Below the pieces are notes generated by a model. It searched no databases, was not told where the DNA came from, and saw nothing but the letters and a program-made list of their open reading frames with translations. Source: an uncultured Pseudomonas sp. (GTDB lineage Bacteria > Pseudomonadota > Gammaproteobacteria > Pseudomonadales > Pseudomonadaceae). From it: a DNA stretch of 51,513 nt. Location: assembly GCF_913777995.1 (NCBI RefSeq), contig NZ_CAJYVE010000033.1, forward strand, positions 1-51,513. The letters run 5' to 3'. Made by a program: the position numbers and the translations under genes. Of the stretch, positions 44,415 through 51,513 are shown piece by piece. Positions within the stretch are counted from its first letter, which is position 1. Each line of letters opens with the position of its first letter.

Positions 44415-45212
44415 TTACTCCGACACCAGGCCGCCGATGATGACCAGCAGGGTCATGATCACCACCAGGACCAGCCAGACACCAGCGAGGATCTTCACGG
44501 CCCGGCTGTTGGGGGGCGGCGGCGGGCCGTAGCGGTTAGGGCCGCGGGTGCCCGGCATGAACATCATCACCAAGGGGAACAGGCTGCCGACGAACGGCAC
44601 CAGATTGAGCAGTAACAGCCAGCCCGACCAGCCCATGTCATGCAGCCGCTGTACGCCGATGGGCAGCGTTGCGGCGACCACCACCAGGGAAATGGCGATC
44701 ATGCCCATGCTGGCAAGGCCTTCTGAAAGCGGCATGAATACGCTGCCCACGATCATCGCGCCCAACAAGATGCTGATCAGCGCCAGTGACCAGGCCAGGT
44801 AGCGCAGGCGGCCGATGCGGCCGCTCAGGCTGAAGACCTTCAGTTGTCCATAGCCTTGCGGGCTTTCTACCTCCACCTCGGCCTTGGGCGGGGCGTAGGG
44901 CGAAAAGGGCTCGGCGGGCGGTGCGGGGTGCGCAGGCGGCGTAGGCGCAAGAGGCTCGACCTTGTCCAGGTTCAGGCTCACTTCCGGCTCGATGTGCGCC
45001 TGCACGCCGGCCTCCTGCAAGGCCTGGAGGTAGCGTTGGGCCTGGGGTTGATCCAGGCCGCGCTTGAGCACGTGAGGCTGGCCATTGAACAGGGGCTCGA
45101 CGGCCGCCAGCTCGCTCTTGAACAGTTGTGCAAGGTTGGCCCTGGCCGTCTCGGGCGCCACGTCGCCGAACAGCTGGCCTTCGAAAACGATTCTGAAGTG
45201 GGTTTCGGTCAT
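44415..45212 (-). CDS. DUF805 membrane protein with N-terminal soluble domain
   Basis: This protein of unknown function has 265 residues. The first about 75 residues form a small soluble domain (FRIVFEGQLFGDVAPETA, LKRGLDQPQAQRYLQAL) that resembles a repeated motif in Pseudomonas membrane proteins. A Pro/Ala-rich linker follows. Then comes a DUF805 domain with about four membrane helices (LSGRIGRLRYLAWSLALIS, LHDMGWSGWLLLLNLVPFVG). A Pro/Asn-rich loop GTRGPNRYGPPPPP precedes the last helix. The start is ATG 45212 with AAGGA upstream. It follows hemJ across a gap with a CAGCCC/GGGCTG stem (45255-45269). Confidence 0.82.
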   Translation of the reverse strand: MTETHFRIVFEGQLFGDVAPETARANLAQLFKSELAAVEPLFNGQPHVLKRGLDQPQAQRYLQALQEAGVQAHIEPEVSLNLDKVEPLAPTPPAHPAPPAEPFSPYAPPKAEVEVESPQGYGQLKVFSLSGRIGRLRYLAWSLALISILLGAMIVGSVFMPLSEGLASMGMIAISLVVVAATLPIGVQRLHDMGWSGWLLLLNLVPFVGSLFPLVMMFMPGTRGPNRYGPPPPPNSRAVKILAGVWLVLVVIMTLLVIIGGLVSE

Positions 45213-45301
45213 GCAAGGCTTCCTTGTCCGAAAGAGAGGGTGTCGATGCTTGGGCAGCCCGGCGGGCTGGCGGTTCATCACCAGCCGCGAGGGCCAGGTA
45301 A

Positions 45302-45727
45302 TCAGAAGGGTTTGACCACCACGAGAATCACCACGGCCAGCAGGATGAGTACGGGAATTTCATTGAACCAGCGATAGAACACGTGGCTGCGGCCTGGCTC
45401 GCCACGCGCGAAGCGTTTGATCTGCGCGCCGCACATATGGTGGTAGCCGACCAGCAGGACCACCAGGGTCAGCTTGGCGTGCAGCCAGCCCTGGCTGAGC
45501 CAGCCGGGGTTCAGCCAGACCAGCCAGGCGCCGAGCAGCAGAGTGGCGATCATCGACGGGCCCATGATGCCACGGTAAAGCTTGCGCTCCATGACGCAAA
45601 AGCGTTCGCGGCTGGGGGTGTCTTCGCTCATGGCGTGGTAGACGAACAGACGAGGCAGGTAGAACAGGCCAGCGAACCAGCAGACGATGGCGACGATGTG
45701 CAGCGCTTTGATCCATAGGTAGAGCAT
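45302..45727 (-). CDS. hemJ: Protoporphyrinogen oxidase HemJ
   Basis: HemJ is a four-helix membrane enzyme that oxidises protoporphyrinogen IX in bacteria lacking HemG or HemY. The 141-residue protein starts LYLWIKALHIVAIVCWFAGLF with the conserved His of the first helix, followed by LPRLFVYH. It has the LVVLLVGYHH and RWFNEIPVLILLAVVILVVV helices. Length and motifs fit the UPF0093/HemJ family. GGAGG precedes the ATG. It is divergent from argC across 133 bp. Confidence 0.93.
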   Translation of the reverse strand: MLYLWIKALHIVAIVCWFAGLFYLPRLFVYHAMSEDTPSRERFCVMERKLYRGIMGPSMIATLLLGAWLVWLNPGWLSQGWLHAKLTLVVLLVGYHHMCGAQIKRFARGEPGRSHVFYRWFNEIPVLILLAVVILVVVKPF

Positions 45728-45860
45728 CAGGAGGGTCCTCCAGGTTCACGGTGGCCGAATAGTAGGGCGGCGATGGCCCGTACGTCACGCTGTCGGTTGT
45801 CGCGCAGGCGTCAGGCCCCTATCATCACCGGCTTTCCAGTCGTTTTGTTGAGGGCAGGTC

Positions 45861-46895
45861 ATGGTCAAGGTCGGTATCGTCGGCGGCACGGGTTACACCG
45901 GAGTCGAGCTGCTGCGTCTGTTGGCACAGCATCCACAGGCACAGGTGGAGGTCATCACCTCGCGATCCGAAGCCGGCATGGCAGTGGCCGACATGTACCC
46001 GAACCTGCGTGGCCACTACGATGGCCTGGCCTTCAGCGTACCGGACGTGAAGACCCTGGGGGCCTGTGACGTGGTGTTCTTCGCCACCCCGCATGGTGTC
46101 GCCCATGCCCTGGCCGGCGAACTGTTGGCGGCCGGCACCCGGGTCATCGACCTGTCGGCGGACTTCCGTCTGCAGGACCCGGTGGAGTGGTCCAAGTGGT
46201 ACGGCCAGCCGCATGGTGCGCCGGACCTGCTCAAGGATGCCGTCTATGGTCTGCCCGAGGTCAACCGTGAGCAGATCAAGGGCGCACGCCTGATCGCCGT
46301 GCCAGGATGCTACCCCACCGCCACGCAGCTGGGTTTCCTGCCGCTGCTGGAGGCCGGCCTGGCCGACAACAGCCGCCTGATCGCCGACTGCAAGTCCGGG
46401 GTCAGCGGTGCCGGGCGCGGTCTGAGCGTCGGCTCGCTGTATTCCGAGGCCAACGAAAGCTTCAAGGCTTATGGGGTCAAGGGCCACCGTCACCTGCCGG
46501 AGATCAGCCAGGGCCTGCGTCGCGCCGCCGGTGGTGACATCGGCCTGACCTTCGTACCGCACCTGACACCGATGATCCGCGGCATCCACGCCACCCTTTA
46601 TGCGACCGTGGCGGACAAGACCGTCGACCTGCAGGCGCTGTTCGAGAAGCGTTATGCCGACGAGCCGTTCGTCGATGTCATGCCGGCCGGCAGCCATCCG
46701 GAAACCCGCAGCGTGCGTGGTGCCAACGTCTGCCGCATCGCGGTACACCGTCCGCAGGGCGGCGACCTGGTCGTGGTGCTGTCGGTGATCGACAACCTGG
46801 TCAAGGGGGCTTCGGGCCAGGCGGTGCAGAACCTCAACATCATGTTCGGCCTGGATGAGCGCATGGGGCTGTCCCACGCTGGCATGATGCCTTGA
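45861..46895 (+). CDS. argC: N-acetyl-gamma-glutamyl-phosphate reductase ArgC
   Basis: ArgC reduces N-acetylglutamyl-phosphate with NADPH in arginine synthesis. The 344-residue protein has the Rossmann motif [18 protein letters not shown], the catalytic Cys in [16 protein letters not shown] near residue 149, [10 protein letters not shown] and the C-terminal [17 protein letters not shown]. It belongs to the long ArgC type. It is a single gene, unlike arginine clusters of enterics, and is followed by erpA with its own promoter. Confidence 0.98.
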   Translation: MVKVGIVGGTGYTGVELLRLLAQHPQAQVEVITSRSEAGMAVADMYPNLRGHYDGLAFSVPDVKTLGACDVVFFATPHGVAHALAGELLAAGTRVIDLSADFRLQDPVEWSKWYGQPHGAPDLLKDAVYGLPEVNREQIKGARLIAVPGCYPTATQLGFLPLLEAGLADNSRLIADCKSGVSGAGRGLSVGSLYSEANESFKAYGVKGHRHLPEISQGLRRAAGGDIGLTFVPHLTPMIRGIHATLYATVADKTVDLQALFEKRYADEPFVDVMPAGSHPETRSVRGANVCRIAVHRPQGGDLVVVLSVIDNLVKGASGQAVQNLNIMFGLDERMGLSHAGMMP

Positions 46896-46942
46896 TGCTG
46901 TACGGCCGAGCACGTCTTGCCCGGCCGATCTCGTCGCAATAG

Positions 46943-46972
46943 TTGACCTGTTTTCTCGGACAAGCGGATAAT
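46943..46972 (+). promoter_or_regulatory. Candidate erpA promoter
   Basis: TTGACC (46943-46948) and GATAAT (46967-46972) are 18 bp apart, a good sigma-70 promoter that would start transcription about 40 bp before the erpA ATG. It is one of the clearest promoters in the window. Confidence 0.65.
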
Positions 46973-47019
46973 GCCCGTCATTACGCATCACGACGGCTTA
47001 ACGCCGGGAGATATCTGAC

Positions 47020-47370
47020 ATGAGTGTGGAATCCTTCACTCCAGTGGCCCTGGAATTCACCCCCGGTGCCGCGCACAAGGTGAAAACCCTGGTCGAGGAA
47101 GAGGGCAACGATCGCCTGAAGCTGCGGGTTTTCGTAACGGGCGGTGGCTGCTCGGGCTTCCAGTACGGCTTCACTTTCGATGAAGACGTGGCCGAAGATG
47201 ACACCATCGTCGAGCGCGAGGGCGTGAGCCTGGTGGTCGACCCGATGAGCTTCCAGTACCTGGCGGGTGCCGAGGTGGATTATCAGGAAGGTCTGGAAGG
47301 TTCGCGTTTCGTGATCAAGAATCCGAACGCCACCACCACCTGCGGGTGTGGTTCGTCGTTCTCGATCTGA
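47020..47370 (+). CDS. erpA: Iron-sulfur cluster insertion protein ErpA
   Basis: ErpA is an A-type carrier that delivers Fe-S clusters to apoproteins such as IspG. The 116-residue protein has the three conserved cysteines in [13 protein letters not shown] and the C-terminal CGCGSSFSI. The [11 protein letters not shown]-type N-terminal segment appears as [13 protein letters not shown]. Length is typical. GGGAG lies upstream of the ATG. It is monocistronic, bounded by its own promoter and a bidirectional terminator. Confidence 0.97.
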   Translation: MSVESFTPVALEFTPGAAHKVKTLVEEEGNDRLKLRVFVTGGGCSGFQYGFTFDEDVAEDDTIVEREGVSLVVDPMSFQYLAGAEVDYQEGLEGSRFVIKNPNATTTCGCGSSFSI

Positions 47371-47388
47371 TTCGTCACGCCGATTAGC

Positions 47389-47416
47389 AAAAAGCCGCGC
47401 ATCTGCGCGGCTTTTT
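47389..47416. terminator. Bidirectional rho-independent terminator
   Basis: AAAAAGCCGCGC-ATCT-GCGCGGCTTTTT is a perfect 12-bp stem with U-runs in both directions, ending the convergent erpA and anmK genes. Confidence 0.95.
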
Positions 47417-47434
47417 CGTTTGCGAGCGTTGGCT

Positions 47435-48532
<1,098 letters not shown>

Positions 48533-49972
48533 TTACCTTTTGTTCATGGCCAGCTTGGTGGCCTTTTCCTGATCCATGCGCGCCATCAGCGGTTGGCTGA
48601 CCTGCATGAACCGCTGCTTTTCCGCCTTGGCGATCGGGTCGGCCATTGGCAGTTTCTGGCCCAGCGGGTCGACGTGAACGCCGTTGACCTGGAACTCGTA
48701 GTGCAGGTGCGGGCCGGTCGACAGGCCGGTGGTGCCAATATAGCCGATGACCTGACCCTGCTTGACGCTCGAGCCTGTCTGGATGCCTTTGGCGAAGCCC
48801 TGCATGTGGCCGTAGAGAGTGCGGTAGGTGTCGCCGTGCTGGATGATCACGGTGTTGCCGTAGCCGCCACGACGCCCGGCCAGCAGAACCTTGCCGTCAC
48901 CGGTGGCCTTGATCGGCGTGCCGCGCGGTGCGGCATAGTCGACACCTTTGTGGGCACGGATCTTGTTCAGGATCGGGTGCTTGCGGCCCAGGGAGAAGAC
49001 CGAGCTGATGCGCGCGAAATCCACCGGTGTGCGGATGAACGCCTTGCGCATGCTGTTGCCTTCGGCGGTGTAGTAGTTGGCAACACCCTGCTTGTTCACG
49101 TAGCGCACGGCTGTGTAGGTCTTGCCGCGGTTGGTGAAGCGGGCCGCGAGGATGTTGCCGGTGCCGATGGTCTTGCCGTTGACGAATTTCTGTTCGTAGA
49201 CCACGTCGAACTCGTCGCCCTTGCGCAGATCCTGGGCGAAGTCGACGTCATAGCCGAAGATCTCGGCCATGGCCATGGTCATCGAATGCGAGAGGCCAGC
49301 GCGTTGCGCCGACAGCGACAGCGAGCTGTTGATCACGCCGTGAGCGTAGGTATTGCGGGTGTCGGGCTTGCTGACTTCGCGATCGAAGGTGTAGCCGCTC
49401 GCGCTTTTCGACAGGCTGATGGATTCCAGCTCGTTGAGCTTGGTGTGCAGCTTCTTCAGCTGGCCGTCCTGGGAAAGCTCGAACTGCAGGATCTGGCCGT
49501 CCTGCAGCTTGCTGAATTGCTTGGCCTGTTTGTCGCTGGCCAGTACTTCGTGAACCGAGGAGGCGGGCAGACCGACCTTTTCGAACAGGGTCGACAAGGT
49601 ATCACCCCGTGCGACCAGCACTTCACGATGGTTGGGGTCTTTCTTCTCGGCGGGGACTGCTGCAACGGCTGCCTGAGACTGCTCGCCTTCGGTAGCGGCG
49701 GTGTCTTCGGTAGCGTCTTCGGGTTGGTCGATCTGCGCGAAAGGAGAGGCGCTGTCCTGGGATGTGGCTTCGCTGCCTTTAGTTGCGTCTTGATTCTGAG
49801 CCTGTTGATCGACCGGCATTTCCAGGTCAAGGCTGAGATTGGTGCGTTTCGCTTCGACTTCGCTGGAGGGAAATACCAGCAGTGCCAGGCTCAGCAGGGC
49901 CGCGATCCCGCTGGCGGCCAATAGATGGCTCTTTGGGTACAGCGGGGGCGCCTTAGGCGGAGTGTCGTTCAT
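48533..49972 (-). CDS. M23 family peptidoglycan metallopeptidase (MepM-like)
   Basis: The 479-residue inner-membrane or periplasmic protein has a membrane anchor (LLAASGIAALLSLALLVFP) and a Glu/Ala/Thr-rich segment. A LysM/OapA-like region (VLVARGDTLSTLFEKVGL) follows, then an interdomain. The LytM peptidase domain carries zinc ligands in HKGVDYAAPRGTP and STGPHLHYEFQVNG. MepM-type enzymes cut peptidoglycan cross-links during growth. The ATG has no Shine-Dalgarno sequence and is preceded by a very A+T-rich leader. It is cotranscribed with anmK. Confidence 0.93.
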   Translation of the reverse strand: MNDTPPKAPPLYPKSHLLAASGIAALLSLALLVFPSSEVEAKRTNLSLDLEMPVDQQAQNQDATKGSEATSQDSASPFAQIDQPEDATEDTAATEGEQSQAAVAAVPAEKKDPNHREVLVARGDTLSTLFEKVGLPASSVHEVLASDKQAKQFSKLQDGQILQFELSQDGQLKKLHTKLNELESISLSKSASGYTFDREVSKPDTRNTYAHGVINSSLSLSAQRAGLSHSMTMAMAEIFGYDVDFAQDLRKGDEFDVVYEQKFVNGKTIGTGNILAARFTNRGKTYTAVRYVNKQGVANYYTAEGNSMRKAFIRTPVDFARISSVFSLGRKHPILNKIRAHKGVDYAAPRGTPIKATGDGKVLLAGRRGGYGNTVIIQHGDTYRTLYGHMQGFAKGIQTGSSVKQGQVIGYIGTTGLSTGPHLHYEFQVNGVHVDPLGQKLPMADPIAKAEKQRFMQVSQPLMARMDQEKATKLAMNKR

Positions 49973-50070
49973 GAGTAATTTGACTTTGAAAAAGGTGAAA
50001 TGGAAAAGATGAATGACATGATGAAGATGAAATAACTGTATAAAATATAATCAAAATCGCTATGAAGCAA
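49973..50070. other. A+T-rich leader between the M23 peptidase gene and tyrS
   Basis: By my count this stretch is about 27% G+C, far below its surroundings. On the minus strand it is the leader of the peptidase gene, a pyrimidine-rich run with repeated TTCATC and TTTC units and no Shine-Dalgarno sequence. On the plus strand it contains TATAAAATATAAT (50039-50051), a possible promoter core without a clear -35. Confidence 0.6.
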
Positions 50071-50071
50071 C

Positions 50072-50092
50072 CCTGACCGAGCACCGGTCAGG
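50072..50092. repeat. Inverted repeat upstream of tyrS
   Basis: CCTGACCG-AGCAC-CGGTCAGG is a perfect 8-bp stem with a 5-nt loop. It sits about 80 bp before tyrS and next to the A+T-rich leader. It could be an operator for either divergent gene or an RNA stem. Confidence 0.5.
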
Positions 50093-50173
50093 TGTCGCGG
50101 GCGTGTGCCGGGCAAAAACTTGTATTTGGGCGCTGATCTTGTAAGGTTGGTGTCCTTTTGAATCGGGGGTGAT

Positions 50174-51373
50174 ATGAAGTCGGTTGAAGAGCAGTTGGCG
50201 CTGATCAAGCGCGGCGCGGATGAGCTTCTTGTCGAGGCGGAGCTGGTCGAGAAGCTAAAGCGTGGTCAGCCACTGCGAATCAAGGCTGGTTTCGACCCGA
50301 CTGCGCCCGATCTGCACCTGGGGCACACTGTCCTTATTAATAAGCTGCGCCAGTTCCAGGACCTGGGGCATCAGGTGATCTTCCTGATCGGCGACTTCAC
50401 CGGCATGATCGGTGACCCGAGTGGCAAGAGCGCGACTCGTCCGCCCCTGACCCGCGAGCAGGTGCTGGCGTATGCCGAGACCTACAAGGCTCAGGTGTTC
50501 AAGATTCTCGACCCGGAAAAGACCGAGGTGGCCTTCAACTCCACCTGGATGGACAAGCTGGGTCCTGCCGACTTCATTCGCCTGGCATCGAACTACACCG
50601 TGGCGCGCATGCTCGAGCGTGACGACTTCCACAAGCGCTACACCGGCAGCCAGCCGATCGCCATTCACGAATTCCTCTATCCGTTGGTGCAGGGCTATGA
50701 CTCTGTTGCACTGCGTGCCGATGTCGAGCTGGGTGGTACCGATCAGAAGTTCAACCTGCTGATGGGGCGTGAGCTGCAGCGTGCCTATGGCCAGGAAGCT
50801 CAATGCATTCTGACCATGCCGTTGCTCGAAGGTCTGGATGGCGTGAAGAAGATGTCCAAGTCCCTGGGCAACTACGTGGGTATCCAGGAGGCACCAGGCG
50901 TCATCTATAACAAGCTGGTCTCGATCCCTGATTCTCTGATGTGGCGTTACTTCGAGCTGCTGAGCTTCCGCTCCATGGACGAGATCAATGCGCTGCGTGC
51001 CGATGTAGAGGCGGGTGCCAATCCGCGCGACATCAAGATCCAGCTGGCCGAAGAGATCGTCGCGCGTTTCCATGGCGAAGAAGCAGCGGCCAATGCTCAT
51101 CGCTCTGCGGGCAATCGCATGAAAGATGGTGAGCTACCGGAAGACCTGCCGGAAGTGGCTATCGCTTCCGCTGAAGATCTGCCGATCTCGGCCGTCCTTA
51201 ATAAGGCAGGCCTGGTGAAGAACGCGGCGGGTGCTCGTGACCTGTTGGCGGCGGGCAGTGTTCGCGTAGATGGTGAGGTGGTCGATCGCGGCTTCGTATT
51301 CAAGCTGGGTGTGACGCACGTTTGCCAGGCCGGCAAGAAGGCTTTTGCCCGTATTACGCTGAATCGCGAATAA
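50174..51373 (+). CDS. tyrS: Tyrosyl-tRNA synthetase TyrS
   Basis: TyrS charges tRNA-Tyr. The 399-residue class I synthetase has the HIGH-type motif [15 protein letters not shown] near residue 45, [12 protein letters not shown], the DYRQ-type tyrosine site region [15 protein letters not shown], and KKMSKSLGN near residue 230. A C-terminal S4 RNA-binding domain carries the segment [11 protein letters not shown]. It belongs to the TyrRZ-like long type common in pseudomonads. The leader shows no T-box. It is followed at once by an rRNA-type promoter. Confidence 0.97.
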   Translation: MKSVEEQLALIKRGADELLVEAELVEKLKRGQPLRIKAGFDPTAPDLHLGHTVLINKLRQFQDLGHQVIFLIGDFTGMIGDPSGKSATRPPLTREQVLAYAETYKAQVFKILDPEKTEVAFNSTWMDKLGPADFIRLASNYTVARMLERDDFHKRYTGSQPIAIHEFLYPLVQGYDSVALRADVELGGTDQKFNLLMGRELQRAYGQEAQCILTMPLLEGLDGVKKMSKSLGNYVGIQEAPGVIYNKLVSIPDSLMWRYFELLSFRSMDEINALRADVEAGANPRDIKIQLAEEIVARFHGEEAAANAHRSAGNRMKDGELPEDLPEVAIASAEDLPISAVLNKAGLVKNAAGARDLLAAGSVRVDGEVVDRGFVFKLGVTHVCQAGKKAFARITLNRE

Positions 51374-51387
51374 ATCTGAAATAAGTG

Positions 51388-51415
51388 TTGACGGCCTTTC
51401 AGATGTCCTTATAAT
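51388..51415 (+). promoter_or_regulatory. Strong promoter, probably of an rRNA operon
   Basis: TTGACG (51388-51393) and TATAAT (51410-51415) are 16 bp apart, followed by a GCGC discriminator as in stringently controlled rRNA promoters. No gene starts in the remaining 98 bp, and in P. aeruginosa a 16S rRNA gene directly follows tyrS. A TCTGAAA/TTTCAGA inverted repeat (51375-51381, 51397-51403) overlaps the -35. Confidence 0.75.
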
Positions 51416-51513
51416 GCGCACCACTTCCAACGCGGAATGCACCGAAAACTCCTTGAGAATCAACGAGTTAAGGTGAGGCGAAAGAAGTGGTGCGAATCTT
51501 CGGATTCCGGCGG

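Noticed and set aside
49969-50208. Small 79-codon minus-strand frame through the A+T-rich stretch before tyrS
   Set aside because: It overlaps the tyrS start and has a poor start context. Its residues simply reflect the A+T-rich bases.

Overview
The window is a stretch of conserved core chromosome from a Pseudomonas (sensu stricto) species, most likely of the P. putida group. The base composition is G+C rich. The gene order is the one known from P. putida and, with local differences, P. aeruginosa: rpoD-dnaG-rpsU / tsaD / plsY / folB-folK / cca / spoVR-yeaH-prkA / glpE / lptD-surA-pdxA-rsmA-apaG-apaH / amgK-murU / agtSR-agtABCD / rpe-gph-trpE / trpGDC / vfr / coq7 / argC / erpA / anmK / tyrS / rrn. 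I see no insertion sequence, prophage, integron, CRISPR array, tRNA or rRNA gene. Every protein gene is intact except rpoD, which is cut by the left edge.

Region by region. (1) 1-3820, minus strand: the macromolecular synthesis operon rpsU-dnaG-rpoD. (2) 3821-8109: tsaD faces plsY, then folB-folK, a nested palindromic repeat and cca, whose ribosome binding site lies in a hairpin. (3) 8140-13048, minus strand: the spoVR-yeaH-prkA stress and starvation module. (4) 13337-20909, minus strand: glpE, then the tightly overlapped lptD-surA-pdxA-rsmA-apaG-apaH run linking outer-membrane biogenesis, pyridoxal phosphate, ribosome maturation and Ap4A turnover. (5) 21039-24652: amgK-murU (MurNAc recycling), a DnaJ/TerB-like membrane protein and a convergent lipoprotein-like hydrolase. 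(6) 24756-32024: a two-component system with a periplasmic amino-acid-binding sensor (agtS, agtR) and the ABC transporter agtABCD. In P. aeruginosa these handle 4-aminobutyrate and 5-aminovalerate. (7) 32169-40326: rpe-gph-trpE and trpGDC, each trp unit preceded by a 22-residue Trp-rich leader peptide, with an autotransporter esterase between them. (8) 40334-46895: a lipoate-ligase-like protein, the CRP-type regulator Vfr, OsmC, Coq7, HIT, SDR, DUF805, HemJ and ArgC. (9) 47020-51513: erpA, anmK, an M23 peptidoglycan peptidase, tyrS, and a strong promoter reading off the right edge, almost certainly that of a ribosomal RNA operon.

Functional links. amgK, murU and anmK belong to one peptidoglycan recycling route, and the M23 endopeptidase beside anmK acts on the same polymer. 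The trp genes share one attenuation logic from two separate leaders. The agt sensor, regulator and transporter form a self-contained uptake module.

I found no convincing wholly new system. The observations most worth checking are the hairpin over the cca ribosome binding site (8061-8109), the trpE leader peptide encoded in frame as the tail of gph (33590-33658) with its paralogue before trpG, the two nested REP palindromes (6628-6786 and 35215-35402), the sigma-54-like box and operator-like repeats before agtA, and the very A+T-rich leader before the M23 peptidase.
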